This document shows, piece by piece, positions 53,613 through 63,181 of a DNA stretch of 64,000 nucleotides. Both the position numbers and the translations under genes were made by a program. The stretch is taken from contig JARWKL010000002.1 of NCBI GenBank assembly GCA_029961685.1, positions 30,038,908 through 30,102,907 of the forward strand. Reading direction: 5' to 3'. The notes beneath the pieces were generated by a model. The model made no database searches. It was not told the DNA's origin and worked only from the letters and a program-made list of their open reading frames with translations. The DNA comes from Aristolochia californica (Eukaryota; Streptophyta; Magnoliopsida; Piperales; Aristolochiaceae). Numbering within the stretch: position 1 is the first letter of the stretch; each line of letters starts with the position of its first letter.

Positions 53613-53625
53613 CATACCTCCGCCT
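53613..53625 (+). other. Out-of-register satellite junction
   Basis: TTCACATACCTC, normally near the end of the A-rich part, passes into CGCCTTTACCCGATGATTG, normally in the C-rich tract of the next B unit. About 375 bp are missing, and the landmark spacing is 971 bp (53087 to 54058). The shared CCTC at the join suggests microhomology. Confidence 0.8.
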
Positions 53626-54766
53626 TTACCCGATGATTGAAAAAACTGATATATAAAAAAAAAACAAGAGTTTACAATCCCTAAAATTTACAGACAATTT
53701 TTGGAATTATCTCTCTCTACATTTTTGCATTTCCATTTTAGAAGTATACTTTTTTCTTAAATCAAAACTAGAGTTTTCACTTTCCCTTCATCTCATAAAC
53801 AATTTTGACAAGATGGCTAATAGATCTCAACAAAATGAAAATTTTAGAGTTTATGTATGGAAAAAATTTAAAATAATAACAAATTTAATTAAGTAAAATT
53901 TATGCACACATCACAAATGATCACAAAAGTTTTGTTATCCAAGTTTTGGAAATTCAACTAGTTCAACCCTAATTGCTTTGAATTTTATAAGAAAGAGATT
54001 TCTACACATATTTTAAAAATGGATATACATGCTTGAAAACATGTTAAAGATGCAAATGACCTATGGATCCAAACCTTTTAAAGAGAAGAACAAATTCTCA
54101 TTAAATTCCTAAGTGAACGTGCGGTGCGATATTTACCTGGGTAAAACAAGCCATTATTTTGCCCATTTACAAAAGGTTGACCTAACAATCATATATAATT
54201 GTAAAGTGATTTATCGTTCAATCATGCTTAACGGGCTATATTTTTATAAGAAATGACTTCTGGATTGGGAGTCAACACTCAGTTAAAAATCCCCCGCCTC
54301 CCCGTTTTCTCGATGATTGCAAAATAAAATATATAAAAACTAGAAAGAGTTTACAATCCCAAAAAGTTACGGACCATTTTTGGAATTATCTCTCTCTACA
54401 TTTGTGCATTTTGATTTTAGATGAATGCTTTTTTCATAAATAAAAACTTGAGTTTTCACTTTCCCTGATCTTGTAAACAATTTTGACAAGATGGAAAATA
54501 GATCACAACAAAATGAAAATTTTAGATTTTATGTGTGGTAAAAAAATTAAAAGAATAACATATGTATGTAAGGAAAATTTATTCACACACCTCAAATGAA
54601 CACAAAAGTTTTTTTATCCAAGTTTGCAAAATTCCACTAGTTTAACCCTAATAGCTTGGAATTTTATAGGAAACAGATTTCTATAGATGTTTTAAATATG
54701 GAAAAGCATGCTTGAAACATGTTAAAGATGCAAATGACCTATGGATTCAAACCTTTTAAAGAGATT

Positions 54767-54959
54767 AACAAATGCTCATTAAATTCTCAAGTGAACATGC
54801 GGAGGGATATTTACCTGAGTCAAACAAGCCATTATTTTGCCCATTTACATAAAGCTGACCTAACAATCAGAGATGATTTTAAAGTGATTTATGGGTGAAT
54901 CATGCATAACGGGCAATATTTTTGTAAGAAATTACTTATGGATTGGGAGTCAACACTCA
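54767..54959 (+). repeat. 193-bp identical segment, copy 2
   Basis: This is the identical partner of 51191-51383. The identity ends sharply at the sequence after CAACACTCA, where one copy reads ACT and the other GCT. Confidence 0.9.
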
Positions 54960-55179
54960 GCTAAAAATCCCCCACCTTCCGTTTTACCCGAGGATTGCAA
55001 AACCTGATATATAAAAACTAAAAAGAGTTTACAATCCCTAAAAGTTACAGACACTTTTTTTAATTATCTCTCTCGAAATTTGTGCATTTCAGTTTTTGAT
55101 TTATACTTTTTTCTTAAATCGAAACTAGAGTTTTCACTTTCCCTTAATCTCGTAAACAATTTTGTCAAAATAGCAAATA

Positions 55180-55204
55180 GATCACAACATCCTCAACATG
55201 TTTC
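55180..55204. other. Inversion junction between two satellite families
   Basis: The plus-oriented 675-bp monomer ends ATAGATCACAACA, and the next bases TCCTCAACATGTTTCTGGC are the reverse complement of the GCCAGAAACATGTTGAGGA block of the 462-bp family. Orientation and family change at the same point, with no spacer or mobile element between them. The two arrays point toward each other. Confidence 0.9.
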
Positions 55205-57209
55205 TGGCAAGCGTATCCACCACATTTAAAGCATATTAGGATCAGTTAGAAGTCCCTTTCCTATAAAATTCCACCAACCTTATTATTAGGGGTTGTACTA
55301 GTGGAATTTCCCAAACATTGATAACAAAACCTTGGAGTTCATTTTTAGTGCGTGAAATAATTTTCAAATTTTTTTGCATACATGAACTCTAAAATTTTAA
55401 TTTTTTTTTGCCTTATATCTTTTTTGTTTACGAGAAAAAATGTGAGAGTGAAAACTCAAGTTTGGATCTGAAAAAAAATTTTGAACAACCAAAATGGAAA
55501 TGCACAAATGTTGAGAGAGATAGTTTCAAAAAGTATCTATGATTTGTAAGGATAGGTAAAAAGTGGGTTGTTTGGTTCTGGTAAATATCTAACCACTTGA
55601 GAATTTGATTTTTTCTACTCCTTGAAATTTTTGGATCACTAGGTCCACTTGGATCCTCAACATCTTTCTGGCATGCATATCCACCACATTTAAAGCTTGT
55701 TAGGATCAGTTAGAAGTCCCTTTCTTTTAAAATTCCACCAAGCTTATTATTAAGGGTTGTTGTAGTGGAATTTCCCAAGCATCGATAACAAAACCTTGGA
55801 GTTTATTTTTAGTGCGTGAAATAATTTTCAATTTTTTTCCCAAACATTAACTCTAAAATTTTCATTATGTTATGCCTATATCTTTTTTGTTTACGAGAAA
55901 AATGGGAGAGTAAAAACTCAATTTTGATCTGAAAAAAAATTTTGAACATCCAAAATGGAAACGCACAAATGCTGAGAGAGATAGTTCCAAAAATCATCTG
56001 CGATTTTAAAGGGTAGGAAAAAAGTGGGTTGTTTGGCTCTAGTAAATATCCAACCACTTGAGAATTTTATTTTTTCTACTCGAAATTTTTGGATCACTAG
56101 GTCCACTTGCATCCTCAACATGTTTCTGGGATGCATATCCACCACATTTAAAGCATGTTAGGATCTGTTAGAAGTTCCTTTCCTATAAAATTCCACCAAG
56201 CTTATTATTAGTGGTTGTACTAGTGGAATTTCCCATTCATGGATAACCAAACCTTGGAGTTTATTTTAATTTTGTGAAATAATTTTCTAAGTTTTTTGCA
56301 AACATGAACTCTAAAATTTTCATTTTGTAATGCCTATATCTTTTTTGTTTACGAGAAAAATGTGAGTCTGAAAACTCAAGTTTGGAACTGAAAACAAAGT
56401 TTGAACATCCAAAAAGGAAATGCACAAATGCTGAGAGAGATATTTTCCAAAAGTATCTGTGATTTTTAAGGATAGGCAAAAAGTGGGTTGTGTGGCTCTG
56501 GTAAATATCCAACCACTTGAGAATTTGATTTTTTCTACTCCTTGAAATTTTTGGATCACTAGGTCCACTTGCATCCTTAACATGTTTCTGGCATGCATAT
56601 CCACCACATTTAAAGCATGTTAGGATCAGTTAGAAATCCCTCTCCTATAAAATTCCACCAAGATTATTATTAGGGGTTGTATTAGTGGAATTTCCCAAAC
56701 ATGGATAACAAAACCTTGGGGTTCATTTTTTGTGCATGAAATAATTTTCATATTTTTTTGCATACTTGAACTCCTAAACTTTCATTTCGTTATGCCTTAT
56801 ATATTTCTAATTTACGAGAAATATGGGAGAGTGAAAACTCAAGTTTGGATATGAAAACAACTTTTGGACATCCAAAATGAGAATGCAGAAATGCTGAGAG
56901 AAATTGTTCCAAAAACTATATCGTAGATTTTTAAGTATAGGCAAAAAGTGGGTTGTTTGGCTCTGGTAAATATCCAACCACTTGAGAATTTGATTTTTTC
57001 TACTCCTTGAAATTTTAGGATCATTAGGTCCACTTGCATCCTCAACATGTTTCTGGCATGCATATCCACCATATTTAAAGCATGTTAGGATCAGTTAGAA
57101 GTCCCTTTCCTATAAAATTCCACCAATCTTATTATTAGGGTTGTACTAGTGGAATATCCCAAAAATGGATAACAAAACCTTGGAGTTCATTTTTAGTGCG
57201 TGACATAAT

Positions 57210-57236
57210 TTTCTTCACTTACATTGATTAAAGTTT
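57210..57236 (-). repeat. Extra 23-24 bp retained in one 462-family unit
   Basis: The 57053-57537 unit is 485 bp long because it holds TTCACTTACATTGATTAAAG, absent from its neighbours. The reverse complement, CTTTAATCAATGTAAGTGAA, lines up with AATAACAAATGTAAGTAAAG of the 675-bp type-A monomer at the equivalent position. The unit therefore looks like an intermediate that kept ancestral sequence. Confidence 0.8.
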
Positions 57237-59841
57237 TCAAATTTTTTAGCATACTTGAACTCTAAAATTTTCATTTTTTTTACGTTGTATCTTTTTTGTT
57301 TATGAGAAAAATGGGACAGAGAAAACTCAAGTTAGGATCCAAAAAAAAATTCAAACATCCCAAATGGAAATGCACAAATGCTGAGAGAGATAGTTCCAAA
57401 AAGTATCTATGGTTTTTAAGGATAGGGAAAAAGTGGGTTGTTTGGCTCTGGTAAATATCCAACCACTTGAGAATTTGATTTTTTCTACTCCTTGAAATTT
57501 TTTGATCACTGGGTTCACTTGCATCCTCAACATGTTTCTGGCATACATATCCACCACATTTAAAGCATGTTAGGAACTGTTAGAAGTCCCTTTCCTATAA
57601 AATTCCACCAAGCTTATTATTAGGGGTTGTACTAGTGGAATTTCACAAACATGGATAACAAAACCTTGGAGTTCATTTTTAGTGCGTGAAATAATTTTGA
57701 ATTTTTTTTGCACACATGAACTCTAAAATTTTCATTTTGTTATGCCATATATCTTTTTTGTTTACGAGAAAAATGGGAGAGAGAAAACTCAAGTTTGGAT
57801 CTGAAAACAAATTTGAACATCCAAAATGGAAATGCACAAATGCTGAGAGAGATTATTCCAAAAAGTATCTGTGATTTTTAAAGATTGGCAAAAAGTGGGT
57901 TGTTTGGCTCTGGAAAATATGGAACCACTTGAGAATTTGATTTTTTCTACTCGAAATTTTTGGATCACTAGCTCCACTTGCATCCTCAACATGTTTCTGG
58001 AATGCATATCCACCACATTTTAAGCATGTTAGGATCAGTTAGAAGTCCCTTTCCAATAAAATTCCTCCAACCTTATTATTAGGGGATGTACTAGTGGAAT
58101 TTCCCAAACATGGATAACAAAACCTTGGAGTACATTTTTAGTACATGAAATAATTTTCAATTTTTTTTGAATACATGAACTCTAAAATTTTCATTTGTTA
58201 TGCCTGATATCTTTTTTGTTTACGAGAAAAATGGGTGTGTGAAAACTAAAGTGTGGATCTGAAAAAAAATTTTGGACATCCAAAATGAAAATGCACAAAT
58301 GTTGAGAGAGATAGTTCCAAAAAGTATCTATGATTTTTAAGGATAGGATAAAAGTGGGTTGTTTTGCTCTGGTAAATATCCAACCACATGTGAATTATAT
58401 TTTTTCTACTCTTTGAAATTTTTGGATCACTAGTTCCACTTGCAAGCTCACCATGTTTCTGGCATGCATATCCACAACATTTAAAGCATGTTAGGATCAG
58501 TTAGAGGTCCATTTCCTATAAAATTCCACCAAGCTTATTATTAGGGGTTGTACTAGTTGAATTTCCACAACATGGATAACAAAACCTTGGAGTTCATTTT
58601 TAGTGCGTGAAATAATTTTCAAATTTTTTTGCATACATGAACTCTAAAATTTTCATTTTGTTATGCCTTATAACTTTTTTGTTTAGGAGAAAAATGGGAG
58701 AGTGAAAAATCAAGTTTGGATCTTGAAACAAATTTGAACATACAAAATGGAAATGCACAAATGTTGAGAGAGATAGTTCGAAAAAGTATCTGTGATTTTT
58801 ACGGATAGGCAAAAAGTGAGTTGTTTGGCTCTGGTAATTATCCAACCACTAGAGAATTCCATTTTTTCTACTCCTTAAAATTTTAGGATCACTAGGTCCA
58901 CTTTGCATCCTCGACATGTTCCTGGCATGCATATCTACCATATTTAAAGCATGTTAGGATCAGTTAAAAGTCCCTTTCCTATAAAATTCCACCAAGCTTA
59001 TTATTAGGGGTAGCACTTGTGGAATTTCCCAAACATGGATAACAAAACCTTGGAGTTCATTTTTAGTGCGTGAAATATTTTTCAAATTTTTTTGCATACT
59101 TGAACTCTAAAATTTTCATTTTGTTATGACTTATATCTTTTTTGTTTACGAGAAAAATGGGAGAGTGAAAACCCAAGTTTGGATCTGAAAAAAAATTTTA
59201 AACATCCAAAATGGGAATGCACAAATGCTGAGAGGATAGTTCCAAAAAGTATCTGTGATTTTTAAGGATAGGCAAAAAGTGGATTGCTTGGCTCTGGTAA
59301 ATTTCCAACCACTTGAGAATTTGATTTTTCTACTCCTTGAAATTTTTGGATCACTAGGTCCAGTTGCATCCCCCACATGTTTCTGGCATGCATATCCACC
59401 ACATTTAAAGCCAGTTAGGATCATTTAGAACTCCCTTTCCTATAAAATTCCACCAAGCTTATTATTAGGGGTTGTACTATTGGAATTTCCCAAACATGGA
59501 TAACAAAACCTTGGAGTTCATTTTTAGTGCATGAAATAATTTTAAATTTTTTTTCATACATGAACTCTAAAATTTTCATTTGGTTATGCATTATATCTTT
59601 TTTGTTTACGAGAAAAATTGGAGAATGAAAACTAAAGTTTGGATCAGAAAACAAATTTGAACATCCAAACTGGAACTGCACAAATGCTGAGAGAGGAAGT
59701 TCCAAAAAGTATCTGTGATTTTAAGGATAGGCAAAAAGTGGGTTGTTTGGACCTGGTAATATCCAACAACTTGATAATTTGATTTTTTCTACTCCTAGAA
59801 ATTTTTGGATCACTAGGTCCACTTGCATCCTTAACATGTTT

Positions 59842-60760
59842 CTTGCATGCATATCAACCACATTTAAAGCGTGTTAGGATCTTTTAGAAGTCCCTTTCCT
59901 ATAAAATTCCACCAAGATTATTATTAGGGGTTGTATTAGTGGAATTTCCCAAACATGGATAACAGAACCTTGGAGTTCATTTTTAGTGCATGAAATAATT
60001 TTAAATTTTTTTTCATACATGAACTCTAAAATTTTCATTTTGTTATGCGTTATATCTTTTTTGTTTTCAAGAAAAATAGGAGAGTGAAAACTAAAGTGTG
60101 GATCTGAAAACAAATTTAAACATCCAAAATGGAACTGCACAAATGCAGAGAGATAGTTCCAAAAAGTATCTGTGATTTTAAGGATAGGCAAAAAGTGGGT
60201 TGTTTGGCTCTGGTAATTATCCAACAACTTGATAATTTGATTTTTTCTACTCCTTGAAATTTTTTGGATCACTAGGTCCAGTTGCATCCTCAACATGTTT
60301 CTGGCATGCATATCCACCACATTTAAAGCGTGTTAGGATCTTTTAGAAGTCCCTTTCCTATAAAATTCTATTAAGCTTATTATTAGGGGTTGTACTAGTG
60401 GAATTTCCCAAACATGGATAACAAAACCTTGGAGTTCATTTTTAGTGCTTGAAATAATTTTAAATTTTTTTTCATACATGAACTCTAAAATTTTCATTTT
60501 GTTTTGCGTAATATCTTTTTTGTTTACGAAAAAAATAGGAGAGTGAAAACTAAAGTTTGGATCTGGAAAAAAATTTGAACAACCAAAATGGAACTGCACA
60601 AATGCTGACAGAGATAGTTCCAAAAAGTATCTGTGATTTTAAGGATAGGCAAAAAGTGGGTTGTTTGGCTCTGGTAATTATCCAACAACTTGATAATTTG
60701 ACTTTTTCTACTCCTAGAAATTTTTGGATCACTAGGTCTACTCGCATCCTTAACATGTTT
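59842..60760 (-). repeat. 919-bp dimer of the 462-bp family, copy 1
   Basis: Two unit variants alternate. One has TCCTTAACATG, CTCCTAGAAATTTTT and TTGTATTAGTGG; the other has TCCTCAACATG, CTCCTTGAAATTTTT and TTGTACTAGTGG. The pair repeats at 60761-61683, and one more unit of the first variant follows near 62200-62350. All share AGGAGAGTGAAAACTAAAG and a deletion in the TTTTTTTTCATACATG stretch. Confidence 0.7.
59874..60320 (-). other. Longest open frame of the 462-bp family, 148 codons; not called as a gene
   Basis: The frame starts MVDMHARNMLRMQLDLVIQK and runs through almost a whole monomer (447 of about 460 bp), ending FYRKGTSKRS. It contains the ITDTFWNYLS segment found in the 675-bp family's frame, then lysine-rich sequence. 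Units of 459, 462 or 465 bp keep the frame from one monomer to the next; 460 or 463 bp units do not. Neighbouring units carry the same frame in broken pieces of 60-100 codons. No signal peptide or known domain is apparent. Confidence 0.2.
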
Positions 60761-61683
60761 CTGGCATGCATATCCACCACATTTAAAGCGTGTTAGGATC
60801 TTTTAGAAGTCCCTTTCCTATAAAATTCCTCCAAGATTATTATTAGGGGTTGTATTAGTGGAATTTCCCAATCATGGATAACAAAACCTCGGAGTTCATT
60901 TTTAGTGCATGAAATAATTTTAAATTTTTTTTCATACATGAAATCTAAAATTTTCATTTTGTTATGCCTTATATCTTTTTTGTTTTCGAGAAAAATAGGA
61001 GAGTGAAAACTAAAGTTAGGATCTGAAAACAAATTTAAACATCCAAAATGGAAATGCACAAATGCTGAGAGAGATAGTTCCAAAAAGTATATGTGATTTT
61101 AAGGATAGGAAAAAAGTGGGTTGTTTGGCTCTGGTAATTATCCAACAACTTGACAATTTGATTTTTTCTACTCCTTGAAATTTTTGGATGACTAGGTCCA
61201 GTTGCATCCTCAACATGTTTCTGGCATGCATATCCACCACATTTAAAGCCTTTTAGGATCTGTTAGAAGTCTCTTTCCTATAAAATTCCACCGAGCTTAT
61301 TATTAGGGGTTGTACTAGTGGAATTTCCCAAACATGGATAACCAAACCTTGTAGTTTATTTTAAGTGCGTGAAATAAATTTCAAATATTTTTGCAAACAT
61401 GAACTCTAAAATTTTCATTTTGTAATGCCTATATGTTTTTGGTTTACAAAAAAAAAATGGGAGAGTGAAAAATCACGTTTGGATCTCGAAACAAATTTGA
61501 ACATCCAAAATGGAAATGCACAAATGTTGAGAGAGATAGTTCGAAAAAGTATCTGTGATTTTTATGGATAGGCAAAAAGTGGGTTGTTTGGCTCTGGTAA
61601 ATATCCAACCACTTGAGAATTTGATTTTTTCTACTCCTTGAAATTTTTAGATCACTAGGTCCACTTGCACCCTCTACATGTAC
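60761..61683 (-). repeat. 919-bp dimer of the 462-bp family, copy 2
   Basis: This has the same alternation of variants as 59842-60760. Its second half drifts toward the main subtype after about 61340 (GTAGTTTATTTTAAGTGCG), so the copy is partly mosaic. Confidence 0.6.
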
Positions 61684-61832
61684 CTGACTTGCATATCAAC
61701 CACATTTAAAGTATGTTAGATCACTTGAGAATTTGATTTTTTCTACTCCTTGAAATTTTTAGATCACTAGGTCCACTTGCACCCTAAACATGTACCTGAC
61801 TTGCATATCAACCACATTTAAAGTATGTTAGG
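61609..61832 (-). repeat. 112-bp local tandem duplication
   Basis: Sequence from CCACTTGAGAATTTGATTTT to the ACATTTAAAGTATGTTAG end of one unit is repeated immediately (copies 61609-61720 and 61721-61832). Both copies share the rare variant TGTACCTGACTTGCATATCAA. The near-identity of the copies indicates a recent event. Confidence 0.85.
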
Positions 61833-62718
61833 ATCTTTTAGAAGTCCCTTTCCCATAAAATTCCACCAAGCTTATTATTAGGGGTTGTACTATTGGAATT
61901 TCCCAAACATGGATAACAAAACCTTGGAGTTCATTTTTAGTGCATGAAATAATTTTAATTTTTTTTTCATACTTAAACTCTAAAATTTTCATTTATTTAT
62001 GCGTTATATCTTTTTTGTTTATAAAAAAAATAGGAGAGTGAAAACTAAAGTTTGGATCTGAAAACAAATTTGAACATCCAAAATGGAATTGCACAAATGC
62101 TGAGAGAGATACTTCCAAAAAGTATCTGTGATTTTAAGGATAGGAAAAAAGTGGGTTGTTTGGCTCTGGTTATTATCCAACAACTTGATAATTTGATTTT
62201 TTCTACTCCTAGAAATTTTTGGATCACTAGGTCCACTTGCGTCCTTAACATGTTTCTGGCATGCATATCCACCACATTTAAAGCGTGTTAGGATCTTTTA
62301 GAAGTCCCTTTCCTATAAAATTCCACCAAGATTAGTATTAGGGGTTGTATTAGTGGAATTTCCCAAACATGGATAACAAAACCTTGGAGTTTATTTTTAG
62401 CGCGTGAAAAAATTTTCAAATTTTTTTGCCTACATGAACTCTAAAATTTTCATTTTGTTATGCCTTATATCTTTTTTGTTTACGAGAAAAATTGGAGAGT
62501 GAAAACTCAAGTTTGGATCTGAAAACAAATTTTGAACATCCAAAATGGGAATGCACAAATGCTGAGAGAGATAGTTCCAAAAAGTATCTGTGATTTTTAA
62601 GGATAGGAAGAAAGTGGGTTGCTTGGCTCTGGTAAATATCCAACCACTTGAGAATTTGATTTTTTCTACTTCTTGAAATTTTAGTATCACTAGGTCTACT
62701 TGCATCCTCAACATGTTC

Positions 62719-63181
62719 CTGGCATGCACATCCACCACATTTAAAGCATGTTCGGATCAGTTGGAAGTCCCTTTCCTATAAAAATCCACCAAGCTTATTA
62801 TTAGGGGTAGTACTAGTGGAATTTCCCAAACATGGATAACAAAACCTTGGAGTTCATTTTTAGTGCGTGAAATAATTTTCAAATTTTTTTGCATACATGA
62901 ACTCTAAAATTTTTATTTTGTTATGCCTTATATCTTTTTTATTTACGAGAAAAATGGGAGAGTGAAAACTCAAGTTTGGATCTTAAAACAAATTTTGAAC
63001 ATCCAAAATGGGAATGCACAAATGCTGAGAGAGATAGTTCCAAAAAGTATCTGTGATTTTTAAGGATAGGCAAAAAGTGGGTTGCTTCGCTCTAGTAAAT
63101 ATCCAACCACTTGAGAATTTGATTTTTTGTACTCCTTGATATTTTTGGATCACTAGGTCCACTTGCATCCTCAACATGTTT
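62719..63181 (-). repeat. Representative 462-bp-family monomer
   Basis: This is a 463-bp unit of the main subtype (CTCAAGTTTGGATCT, GGGAGAGTGAAAACTC on the plus strand). Read on the minus strand it contains a 72-codon frame starting MVDLQARNMLRMQVDL and including ITDTFWNYLSQHLCIPILDV, the counterpart of ITDTFWNYLSLHLCISILDV in the 675-bp family. Confidence 0.85.

Larger units (their letters stand above)
49926..55188 (+). repeat. 675-bp satellite array, segment 3 (about 8 monomers), truncated at its right end
   Basis: The array resumes in phase after the TIR element, with landmarks near 50478, 51159, 51837, 53087, 54058 and 54735 and a damaged one near 52510. The unit at 52505-53086 has lost two stretches (GCAAATGACCTATGGA, and TTTTCAAGTGA running straight into TTTATCGGTC). 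The last monomer stops at ATAGATCACAACA, about 450 bp after its landmark, at the junction with the inverted 462-bp family. Confidence 0.96.

Noticed and set aside
250..55000. Dozens of 60-100 codon open frames on the plus strand (MLKMQMTYGSKPFKENN..., MGYIFVRNDLWIG..., MCISILDVCFFLKSK...)
   Set aside because: They recur every monomer at the same position, are broken at random by indels, and lack domains or separate promoters. They are satellite frames and not individual genes.
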